Assembly: GCA_037975125.1 (NCBI GenBank)
Contig: CM075862.1
Location: 17,189,125 to 17,253,124 of the forward strand
Source: Latrodectus hesperus
Lineage: Eukaryota; Arthropoda; Arachnida; Araneae; Theridiidae
Length of the DNA: 64,000 nucleotides
Direction of reading: 5' to 3'
The position numbers were made by a program, and so were the translations under genes. Below the pieces are notes generated by a model. That model searched no databases. It saw only the letters and a program-made list of their open reading frames with translations, and had not been told where the DNA came from. Shown here piece after piece: positions 1 to 12,200 of the stretch. Every line of letters begins with the position of its first letter. Positions within the stretch are counted from its first letter, which is position 1.

Positions 1-330
1 TTAAACAATTGTATGATATTAAAATTTCTATATTTAGATTTCATAAAAGAAAAGCAGGACTTGGCTTAGTTGGAAAAGGCATCATTTTCATTATCAGATG
101 GTATATAGTTCTATACTCAAGTCAACCATTTTCCTAATGGAGACTGGAACATATAAAATAGGTGATGGTCATAATGTCCTTCAAGTGAAATGATATTTCT
201 GAATGTTACAGGGCAAATATGGAGTTCTGCTTGGTCCTGGCTTTCAAATTATGAAAACACTTTCCAGAGCAAAGTCAGACTTTTAGACTACAGACTTTAA
301 GAAAGCTCCACATTTCATGAACAGAAACTG
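1..330. repeat. Interspersed repeat, copy 1 of 3
   Basis: The core around 160-235 (CTTCAAGTGAAATGATATTT, then TCTGCTTGGTCCT) resembles sequences at 25934-26100 and 49448-49640. No coding potential or terminal repeat is visible. The true ends are not clear, and the left one may lie outside the window. Confidence 0.4.
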
Positions 331-1073
331 TATTATTTTCCCCTTTAGCAATGAAGACTAAGGCTTCATAAAACAGCGACAAACCAAGAGGAATAAGCCA
401 AATATAAGATAGGTCTCAATTTAGTACACATCTATAATTAAAAGCATTTTAATGAAATTATTTCCCCAAAGCTTGTACATGAAAAATAATTGCATACGTT
501 AAATAGGGAAAAGATACATGTCCTATTAATAATTGCAAACTGATAACTTTTTAGACTGAAAAATGCTTTGATAAAAATACAAATTGATGGTTACAGTTAT
601 TTCATTGTTAAAATTGTGTTAACAAAATAATTGAAATCATGAAAAATTGTATTGTTTTAAATAACTTATCCGCACACACACACACTAAATAAACAAGTAA
701 AAATATCAGAGGTTTTTATATGACTCAGTAAGCTTATCTCTCAGAGTATCTAAATGGTTAAAAAAGACCAATAAAATTCTTATATAAGATATTCAAACAT
801 ATTTAATATTTGTTGAATTTAAGGAAATTATAACAAAATTAACAAAATAACAAAAATAAACAATTGTTTGAGTTTTTCTAAGGATAATTAAATAAATGAC
901 ATAAATTTTACCTCAATAATCTGCACAAAATAAAAGGTTTATTTTAACAATTTATAATTTATAGCAATAATATCAAAAATAATAAAATAAATTACAACTT
1001 TCATTACAGTAAATCAATTTAAATTTAACAAAATTTTTATAAAGTTTTTTGATCATCTGTATTTTAAGAAGAT

Positions 1074-1381
1074 AGCCGACCAATGGCTGAGTGGTTAGCG
1101 TTCCTGACTCTTGAGCCGTGGGTCCCGGGTTCGAATCCCGGTTCGGGCATGGATGTTACTATCTCTCTGTGTCTCTCTGTCCTTTCTTGTGTGTTGATGT
1201 ATGAATGTGGCCCGCCCTATAAACGGGTCTGTGGTGGTATGACGCGGGTAATGCTACTCGCCTCCGTGACTTGGTTCACAGGTGCCTGCTGGGTAACGAC
1301 AAATGAGTAGCAGTTTCCGGCCTTGTTGTGGCGAAGGGTTAGTCACCCAAGTGCCCGCCGTTATTAAAAAAAAAAAAAAAT
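1074..1381 (+). mobile_element. tRNA-derived SINE with 12-bp target duplication
   Basis: The head looks like a tRNA, with an A-box-like TGGCTGAGTGGTTAGCG and a B-box GGGTTCGAATCCCGG. A body of about 220 bp and an A-rich tail (1364-1380) follow. The 12 bases TTTTAAGAAGAT stand immediately before (1062-1073) and after (1382-1393) the element, a clear target-site duplication from L1-style insertion. The acceptor-stem halves do not pair well, so it is a SINE head and not a functional tRNA gene. Confidence 0.88.
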
Positions 1382-1938
1382 TTTTAAGAAGATTTGATAT
1401 TATAAGAGTCAACAAGTAAGTGTGTGTGTTACATATGTGTAATTTAAAAATCTTTATATACATATTAATCAAGTGTGTTTTTATACAGTTTTTAAGAATT
1501 TTAAATCAAACTTTTCATTTTATCAAAACTTTTATAGTTTCTAATTTATATCAGCATTCATTTATTAGTATGTAAAACAAAATGTAGCTATTGGGATTGT
1601 TAAAAAATGATTTTGGGATGAATTTAGAAAAGAAAATTACTCTGATTAGAAAATATTTTAATATTTTATAACAGTACTTCTACACAAAATTTGAAATACA
1701 TAGATTTAAATATGAATTTGAATCATTTTAAGAAACATTTATTAATATTAAAATTAGCATTTTATAGAGTATTAGTTCTGCCCAGATTTAAGGTTTTACT
1801 GACAAAAAACTTACAAAACAAAAATAACTTCTTTTCTTATCATTATAACTGACAACACTCCCTTTTCAGTTTAAATTTTTGGTTAACCTAAAAAGACAGT
1901 AGGAAACATTTTATTATGGAAACCCCAAAATAACTAAC

Positions 1939-2021
1939 CGATAACTTGGTTCAGTAGTCATGGGTGTTGGTGGCCGCAAATCTTCACAGGTTTCCATTTC
2001 CACAACAACTTCATCTAATGA
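1939..2021 (-). CDS. BLTP3: BLTP3 exon following the microexon
   Basis: This 83-bp exon has acceptor TTTTTCAG and donor TATCG|GTTAGT. It encodes [20 protein letters not shown] followed by MTTEPSY and leaves two bases (CG) of a split codon. SLDxVxxEMxTCExxRxP is a clear family signature. The next exon is not recognisable in the remaining 1.9 kb to the left, which holds a SINE and another interspersed repeat. Confidence 0.86.
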
Positions 2022-3208
2022 CTGAAAAATTAAATTTAAATAAGATTACGATAAAAAAATAATTTTATACATATGCATTGTTATAATGTTAGTAAAATAT
2101 TCAAATAAATTTTTATAAAAATTGATTTATAACAATGTTAAACTTAATTCATGAGAAAACCTGGTTATTTTATGCATTTTATATATAAGCAATAAAGTTG
2201 AAGATCAATAACCTATAATAAATAACTATAAAATAACAAAAACACAAAAATGAAGGGATATAGAATTATAAAATTTAATAATTTAAATTTAGGTAAGCAA
2301 AATTCTTACCAAATATATGGGAACTGACTTCAATTTAGTCCATGATATCTAGGGAATAAAATAAACAATTTTAAAGCAATAAATATTCACATAATATAAA
2401 AATTTATGTAAATTTGTAAAATAAAAATATGAAACAAAAAAGAAGCATCCAACCCTATATAAAAAGTATTTAATAACCTAAATAAAACAATAATATAAAC
2501 CAATTTAATGTATAATAGCATTACTTTCAGTCAAAATACAAAATTCATTAAATAAATGTAAAAAATTTAAACACACATTTACTTTTAAATGTTAATAAAT
2601 TAATTTATGGAGAAAATACACATTCAAAATACCAGTTTACAGAAGCAAATACAAAACGCTGCCAGTATGTGTGAATGGAATGAAAATGTAAATATTTTCA
2701 CCTTGTTTTCAGCATTACTTTTATTTTGAGAATAAAGACAGCAGTTGAAGAAAATGATTTTGGAAATTATTTTAATTGCTCAGAAACACTACATCAGCGT
2801 GGGAGTCGCACGCATTTGCACACGGCATAAATGTAATATTCACAAAAGATGTCACATCAATTAAGAAAAATGCATATAAGAAAACCTATATAAATTAAAA
2901 ATAAATCATGAGTAAAATATATTTGCATCCACAAACTTATATGCATATGAATAGAAGCATTTTATAAAGAGTGTCCCAATATAAAGTAAAACTAAACCTG
3001 TATGGCACGACAGCCCAATGGGCCAAGGCCTACAATCGGCCTGACGCGAAACCCCCAGTGTTTATTTCCCTAGCATGTTTGGTACTCACTTTATGGACCC
3101 ACTGAAGGAATGAAAAGCTGAGTCGATCTTCCCCAATCCGAGGATCGAACATCGGACCTATAGCTTGGGAGCGTGAAACGATATCACTTAGCCACAGGGC
3201 TTCATATC

Positions 3209-3269
<61 letters not shown>

Positions 3270-6200
3270 TAATAAAAGTAATTTTAATTTCTTTATGGCT
3301 CACAAAAATAATTGTAGTACATAATGTAAAACTTAATAAAATTGTATTCTTCATTAAACAAGGAAAAAAAACTCGCCGTCGTAATCGGAACAAATTCTAA
3401 ACACAGTACAAGTCTGCCAGGCTATCACACATGCTCTTCCAGTAGAATAGCTTTATTTAGCATTATAATTTCGGCAGTTTTGAAATACTATTATTATTAA
3501 CGATATTTTCATCAGTTTTTACGCATTTTCTACCTACTTTGTGAACCACTGATATTTGCGCATATTTGAAAAATAAAAGTAGTTTACTTTTTATTTTTCA
3601 AATACGCGTGAACATAACAGTGCGGACAATTTAACATGTAAACACCGCGGTGTTTCTTCTAGAAATAGCAGTATTTTAATAATTTATACAAGGGTTAAAA
3701 ATGGAGATTTTCTTAATCAACTTAAATCTGTACGACCCATTAACATGCATTAAGCAATTTAATAAAAGTAGATAAACATTAATGTTTATATCTTCCTACA
3801 CTTGATACAAGCTTACTTTCCATGGTAGCATGGATTTTAAAATAGGAAACCACAAAAGTGCCATTTGAAAATACTCAACTTAAATCTCTCTCTCTCTCTC
3901 TTATAAAAATGAGGGCATCAAGAACAACTCGCAATAAAATTATTTTACCATTTTAAAGAATACACAGAAATAAAATTACAAAATGATTTTACTTTAATAA
4001 AATAATTCCAATTTCACTTTCTGTAGCGTGAAGCGGTTTAGAAAATAATTGCTTTCATATTTTCACTATTCAAGCATTTAAATCTCATAATCATAACTTA
4101 GAGTTTTTTTGTCCCAGTTAAGAGAAAACTTAGGATTATACATTTTTATGTATATATTTCTACAAACAAAACCGTTCCACAATATATGAAAAAATTATTT
4201 TTAATTATTTCATAGTTCAAAACGCAGGTGAAATTATTAGCAATTTCATGAATTCGATAAATGATAATATTTAAAAACAAACCAACAAACACATGTATGA
4301 GTGTTGCACTTATGTTTCTGTATGCACACCTGCGCATACAACATCGTAGTAAAAATTGGGAACTTTTCAAATTTCTTCCCTTGCGACTTGGGAATTCGAC
4401 TCCCTATGAACGAAGAGTCCTCCGGAGAGCAATAATATGGACGTTTCATTTATTTTACAAATGCAAACAAAGCCGTTAGTCCACGGGGCTCCCCCCCACA
4501 CACACACAGTACTTCTTGACAATGTCCTCATCGCGGTGGAAGTCAAAAAGCTTTGAAACAGCATTTCGTACTTACTTTCGCAGTTTCTAATTTAGTATAT
4601 ATATGTAAAAAACTTAATTCTGTGGTACAACAGCGCACGTGGACATGCCCGTCAGAGTCTATCTATGTTTTCCTGAAAGAGAGGCCCTGTGGTGGGAAGC
4701 ATATGTCCCGATTAGGTGCCTAATCCAATTAGCCTAATGCCCAGTGTTTTGTTCCCAACCACGCTTGGCACTCAGTTTATCATCTCACTGAAGGAATGAA
4801 AAAGGTGAGTCCACCTTGCCCAACCCGAGGATCAAAACGTCTGACCTGTGCCTTGGGAGAGTGAAACACTACCACTAAGCCATCAGGTTTTCAGTATATA
4901 TATATATAAGTAAGTAAAATGATTTTGGAATGTAGATGGAATGTAGAAACCTTCTTACAGACCTGGCAACTAGAAACAAGTTGATCCTTGTATTGGTGAT
5001 AGGACATAAAAGTATCGAAGGTAATGAAAGGGCCGATGAGCTTGCTAAACAAGGAGCGTCTTTTGTTCCCATTGGTGCAGAACCTTTGATGTGGGATCAA
5101 TTTGAAGACCGCAAAAACCAATGTTCTTAGATGGGAAAAACGGAAGATGTATGAAGCTTGACTCAACACTCCTGGTCAAACCCACGCTAAAAGTATGATC
5201 TGTGGATCATCAGCGAGGATTGCCTCTGAAATTCTTATATGCTCTAGGCAGAAGATACATTTAATCGTAGGCTTCATAACTGGGCACTACTATTTCAGAA
5301 AACACACTCCATAAAATGGGACTGTTTCAGCAAGAATCTTTCTGCAGGAAATGTCATGCAAGAGGAAACGGTCAAGCATATCATTTACGAATGCAAGGCT
5401 CTTGCCCTCCCTAGATTAACTTCTTTAGGCATCATCCATACTAGAGAGTTACACCTAGACTCCATTAAAGGGTTATCGGACTTTATTAATAAAGTGGGTG
5501 ATCCGAGTAACTGGAACTAGGAAACATTGGGTTTGGAGTTAATGGTACAAAATGCTGATTAAAGCAGAGGTGCCATTGACATACAAACCATACCTTAAGA
5601 AGAAGAAGATATATAGAAGCTTTTCTTAAAAAACGTTCCATTGGTGAAGTTACAAACATTATTACCACATTATTACATTTATTATTAAAATATTTACACA
5701 TATCAAATGAAATATACATATTCTAAGAATATTAAAAAAGCAAAACTTTTTATTCAGTTACTTAAAAGAAAAAATCTTTAACTTTTAACGCGATTGATTT
5801 TTGAAAATTTGAAGATTAAGTGTCAAAAATATGATTTGTACGTAGCCCTTACGTTCATTTTTTGCACACAAGGTCAAATTCAACTCGGACCTACAACTTT
5901 AAAGTAAACTCTCAACCACCACAAACATCCGCGTACGAAGTGCAAGTCTAACTCAAGAACTATTGAAATGAAACCAGAGCGCTAGTTATGACTACCAAAT
6001 GTAAAAATGTCTATCATTTATTTGCATTACATAATTTGAAAATAGATATTCGGAAATGCTGTGGAGATCAACACAAAAGTAAACAGATATGTAGTAGCAA
6101 ATGAGCTTCATAAAGAAAAACAAAGAGATTGACTTCAAATGCAATTTGCTCAGCAAATTAAATATTATACTAAAACATCTTGAGATCCATCTCCTTTTAT

Positions 6201-9200
6201 AGAAGATTTTATATATATAAATACATATAAACATTATACTGTACCAGAAACGACACTTATAATTTTTTTTCTCGAACAAACAAGACCAAATTGAGTTCGA
6301 TAGCACATTATTTAGTATCGATGAGGATTTTATTGATGGCAGGAGATGAAAACTAGATGTTACAAAGTATTTCCACATTTAAATCTTATTTACCAAATAA
6401 GAACTCGTATCTGCTTCCAATAAATTACTTAATGAAAACTACATGGATATCCTCGGGCTGGGCAAGGTTGACTCAGCCTTTCATTTCTTAGTGGGTCGAT
6501 TAACTGAGTACCAAGCATGCTTGGGAACTAAACACTGGGGGTCTTACGTTAGGCTGACCACCTAACTGGGACATATGCTTCGCACCCCAGGGCCCTCTCG
6601 GTCATGAAAACAGTTATGATCACTGTAGGCCTTGACCCACATGGGCTGCCGTGCCATGGAGCTTAGTTTAAACTGCATGGATAGTTAATATAGTTAACAA
6701 AAATATTCTAAATTTTAATTAACATTAATTAGTTTCCCATTTTTCTCTTCTACTTTAAATTTTTATTTCAAATATTACACTATTTTTAAACGTCTCCATT
6801 TTTATCATAACACTCTAATAAAAAGCAGATTTCATGTTAAGTCGAAACTTTTGTATAGTCCAATAGAGTTGGTTGGTTAATGTCGTGTCCATGAAGGGAA
6901 TTAAGTAAGGCCATGAGTGTGCAGAACATAACTGGCTATCACCTTCATGTTTTCGGAGTATAAACTCTTTTCTATGTCGAGGGGAGGGAATTCCCAGAGC
7001 TGAGCCAGAGATCTTAAAATGGCAGGGCAATCAAAAATGTGTCTAGGTGTTAGTGGAATATTATCGTAATAAATGCAGAGACGGTAGGTTCCGTTGCCAT
7101 CTCTCTGGATCTTCATATCTCGATTGTGACCGGTTCTAATGCGAGTGATAGTTTTAATGAGGTCTTTATTTGAGTTTATTTCACAAATGTGTGAGTCTTT
7201 TTTAATGGTGTCTCTCTTAGACGGCTTGCAATGGCATTCACATCGTCAAGAGTGACTTTGATGGTATTCCCGTCATTGAAGTCTAACAGAGTATAAAATG
7301 TGAATAATGGAAATACATATATTAGTCATACAAGTAAAGGCACGTCTACACATAAGAGAAAGAAAGCAGTGACGACATGAAACATTTATGGACAAAAACC
7401 GGAGGAAAAAAAAAAAAGAAATTTTAGCTATTCCTTATTGGAATTGTTCTCTTCGTCAAATGTACACGGCAACGTCTCGTTATAGTCGCTGTTTGTTCAT
7501 TTTATTACAATTAAGACGAAAAACAAGCCACAATTTATTTTGTAATACTTCAAAATATGAATTTGAGTTAGAAAAAATTTCTATTTAAAATTGTATGTAA
7601 GTTTAATATTATGTATGTTGTAGTTATTTTTTCCGGAAAATGCGATTTGGTTAGGTTTGGTTATTGCTTTAACATTTTCTTTTTCACACGAAGGCTAATT
7701 GAGCGTGAGCTTAAAGTTTAAAGTCAACTCCGAACCACTACAAACATCTATACTTGAGGTGTGAATCAATCTGACAAACGAGATTCATGTAGACATCGCA
7801 TAAAATAATATTGAGATCAAAAGATTTCTAGTAATGAGAGTTCTCACAATTAGTCATGACAAACACTTTACTCAAAAACGTCTAAAAAATGAAAGAAAGA
7901 GAAAAGGGATGAATTATGCATTTTTAAAAATAGAAATAATTAATAATTATGAATAAAATGGCTCAATAATTTAAGTTTAAAATAGCAGGCCATTGTAATG
8001 AAATATTAAATTAACGCAAGTGCTAGTTTAATGCGAAACAAACTAAAATGTTAAAATCTATCAAAACAGAATGAAAGCATATTATTCTGGCTTCTATAAA
8101 ACGGCTTTCAGTCATTACATATTACAAAGTTTTGCAAAATTTCTAAAAAATTTAAGCGGTTGAACAAATTTTAGAATAAAAGCAGAGAAACATTTAGAAT
8201 ATTGTTATTTAGAACATCAAAATCGTTTAAAGCTGAAAAATCACAAAATAATTCTACTTTAAAAACATTTTTAGAAATTTAAGCACTTCTACAAATTTTA
8301 GAATAAAATCAGAGAAATATTAAGAATATTGTCATTTACAACACCAAAATCTCTTTTTAAGTTAAAAAAATTTACAAAATAATTCTACTTAAGTAACATA
8401 TTTTTGAATCCATCAACACGCTGGTATTTAATAAGTCTCAAGTATTTAATAAGAAATACCAATTTAACCTAAAATCAAGTACAAATGGTCACACGTGAAA
8501 CATGTATCGATAATCTTAATATAAATGTAAAATTTAATCGGCAAAACTCATTTATTGATAAAGTTGTAAAATCTGAGAAACTGAAAGGATATCAAAGAGT
8601 TAAGGACTTCAGAACACAAAGAAGAGAGATATTTTATTAGTATTTTTTTAATAATATTTAGAGGAATACGGCATTACAAAGAAACTTGAAAAGAATAAAA
8701 TTACTACAACTGCAGTAAACTTAGCGATCGCGACATCTGCAGCTTAAGGAAGATAACGATACAATGACGAAGCTGTTATCAAGGAAAAAAGCTTCCGAAA
8801 TACATTTGAGGAATGATGTCACTATGTTAATAGCAATGTAACATTGTATTTTACTCTACTGTGAAAGAAACCGTTTGTCATTTATTAATATCAGGAAAAA
8901 GGTTCATGTTCAAAACAAAGAGAATATAGCATTGCATAATATTTCATTAAAAAAGGAAAAGAAAAGCGATTATGGGTTAAATTGTTAAAAAGTTTATCTT
9001 TTTCAAAGAAATTTCGTTAAACTTTTTTTAAATTGTTTTGAAAAATCCAAAAGAATACATGTCGATCTTTCTTTGCTTTTTCTTTTATAATTAGTAAACG
9101 AAATTTGAAACACCACAAAATCCAATTCCTTTAAACTAAAACATACATTGATAAGTTAACATCAAATGGTAAACCATTAAAGCATGTATTAAGTTTATAG

Positions 9201-12200
9201 AAAAACAGAATAGAACGTATTGATAATATGACATATTCTAAACCATATAATATGTATTGGTAAAAATAACAATAAACGTAATTCATATGAAATGAATAAA
9301 AATTATAAGGCGTGAATAAGTGAGTAATATATTTATAAGCAATTACTATTTATTTTTATTAACTGATTTAAATTAAAGGAATATACTCATACAAATTAAT
9401 CCTCAACTATTGAAACAACTTGAGTATAAGCAAATTCTTTTAAAACAATTCTAAAGTCATTCTCAATCAAATCGATCAGACGACATAACAAATATCTCAT
9501 TACACATCTATTCGGTAGTAAACTTCAAACAACTGCGACTGTTTAAACAGAACTCGGAACAAAATAAACAAAATAAAATAAATACGTAATACATTTCCTT
9601 TATAATGAAATCAGTATGAATGGTATGTTCTAAAATCAAAAACCGTTAAACCATGGGTTCCCAAACTTTTTTTCTCTTGGACCACATTCAAAGTTTTAAT
9701 ATTTTCGGTTGACCACCTGCTACTACATTTCTACTGTATTCCCAAAACTCCTAAAATATATCACCCTAAATTGGGTTAAAAAGAGAAAAAAGTAGCACAT
9801 TTTCTTGTGTCCTATTTATTAAAATAATACTTGTGAGGTTCTGCAAAATTATAAACATTTATTATTAAAAACAATCAACAATTGACAAAAAATCAACAAT
9901 GAACTCTGAAATTTAAATCAACAATAGAAAATAGTCATACGTTTTGTTCTTGGCATTCGTATTTATATTAATGTAGATTGCAAGCACAGCGCAAGTCGCA
10001 TTTCATCCCTTTGCAGGTCTAAACAAGCATCCCGGATGAGCGGGCGCATGGGGGGCACTTTTCTTCAAGTCTCGACATGTGGTGTACACTTGTACTTTTA
10101 TCTATTGTTAAATCAATTCTGTGTTTGAACTGAGTTTCTAATATTTTTGTGTACCTATCTGTTAAGTGATGCTACCTGTCTACGTTGATAGGCAAATCCA
10201 AGTCAAAATTTTTGTTCTTTATTATGAAAACCAGATAATTTTTTGTGGACCCCCATTTACAACTTCTGAACCCTCGTTTTCTTTGCAGCTCTACGTGGAC
10301 CCTAGTGTGGTCTCCTATGGATCCCTGGGGATCCACCTGGACCACTTTGGGAACCTATGCGTTAAACGAAAATATTGCAAAGCTGCAATCTAACTATAAA
10401 ATTTGATAGTATTCTTGGCAAACGTCCCGATTTTCAGATAAAATCCCGGTGTTCCAGTAAAAATTCAATTTATAGATAACTGGAAAAGCTTTTTTTTATT
10501 ATCTATAAAATTAAATTAATAAATAAAGATAATTAATTGTGAAAGGCATAATTTAGGATAATTACTTTGTTATTTAATTCCGTATTATAGCTACGGATGA
10601 GATTTTAGAGCTTTCTGTTATAGCTTCCAATTACAGAAAGCTCTAAAATCTCAGATAAACAACAGTTTCTATGCTCTAAACTAGCATTCAAGACTGATCG
10701 TCTTCACTAACTTCTCGCTGCCACTAGAAAAACTCAGAACTTACTCGGTCCGTGGAACGGTGGTATTTATAGCTTACTTGGCGTGAAAGTCTAGGTCTTT
10801 CTCCAAGGTTCTGGAAGCTTCCAGGCCATCTCGCTCAATAATGGCCCTAGATCTTAGGTGGTGGTAGTTTCTAGAACCATCGATTTCTCGCCAAGTGGTT
10901 ACCAAGAATCTCACCAAATCCCAAGAATGTCGCTAAATCCCAATTATCTCGCCAATTGGTCGCCAAGAAAGCTATAAATACGACCATTACAAAGCTTGTA
11001 AAAATATTTACAAACTTTGAAACAGTATTTTATTTGATCAACAAAGCATGAACTGATGATAGGGGTCCGATGAAGGAATCTACGGTTAATAGCTCTAAAA
11101 ACCATCCAAGGGCTGTACACTCGAATACCTGGAATGCTGGGAGTTTGAGTTCTCAATGTCCCAACTGAACATTTCAGAAATCCGACAAGCCTACTCAATA
11201 GTAACTTGCTGCAATTCAACAAATATGGATAATTATTTCCGTGTCACTCATTTTTTTTTTAAAATAATTCCATGCGGCCTACCACCAAGTCCATTCCGAA
11301 TTAAATTGTAAGTTTTGGTATGCCAACAGCAATTGAAGAAGTCACATGATAAAGTCTTCTGCAGCTCTCTAAGCCCTTGATAGGTTTTGAACTTCCCTAC
11401 TTTAGAATTCCTCAGCAGTTTCTCTCAAGATTTCTCCATAATATTTTCCCCCGGGTTTTGCACAACCTGATTCATCCATGTTTGACCTTTCTCTTTTTCT
11501 ATTGAAATATAATTTTCCTTTTAAGATTTTCTTTGGCATATATATAATGTAGTGTTCAGATATCTTCGGCAGAGGGCGTGTCGCTCACTCACCTCAGGGG
11601 TAAAATACAAAATAAGGGAGAAGGGAGAGAGCGTTCCTCCAACTGACGCGTGAGGACGGTTGTAGTTTTTCTGTACATCCATTTCTAATAAATATATTCA
11701 ATTTTATGTTTAATAAACTGTGTCGTCCACACAAGCGGACTGTTTATTCATAAGAATTTACACACGAACCAAAGTTCCACGAGTAGGGAACGACACTGGC
11801 GCAGACGACAGGATCTTATGGATGAATAGAAAGCAAACAGCACTACGAGGTAATCAACCCTTTTTTCAGCTTTATCACTTGTTTGGACATATTTGGTGAA
11901 TATCACTGAGTAGTTAAAATTGTTTAAAGTGGTAAATTTAAGAATTTAAAAATGTTTAGAGGGGCTAAAAAAGAGGATCTTAAATTAATTGCAGAAGAGA
12001 GGTGAGTCAGTGACTCTTGAGATGAAAGTGATTGATTTGAGAAATTTAACCATTAAACAGTGCGCATTATAAAAATGTTAAAGATTTTGTAGAACAATTC
12101 GCTGATTCCGTAATAGCAGACAGAAAGCTGAGGGAAGAACAGCTAGCGCAAATTGAATTAGAAAGAGCTAAGTCAGACAGCTCTGGATTAAATGCGGAAG

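Noticed and set aside
1074..1150. Functional tRNA gene
   Set aside because: The A and B boxes are present but the acceptor stem does not pair and an A-tailed body with target duplication follows, so it is a SINE head.
1083..1310. 75-codon open frame
   Set aside because: It lies wholly within the tRNA-derived SINE and reads across its Pol III promoter boxes; not a gene.
4146..4564. Overlapping open frames on both strands
   Set aside because: Several frames open by chance in the same short segment; none resembles a known protein.
5992..6378. 128-codon minus-strand open frame
   Set aside because: Phe/Ile/Tyr/Ser-rich translation of AT-rich DNA, no family motif, no splice or neighbour support.
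10741..10990. Solo LTR with TATAAATA
   Set aside because: Composition and a TATA-like site suggest it, but no TG..CA ends or target duplication could be defined.
10944..11222. 92-codon minus-strand frame
   Set aside because: Sits in a less AT-rich unassigned block; no motif or homology, no splice context.
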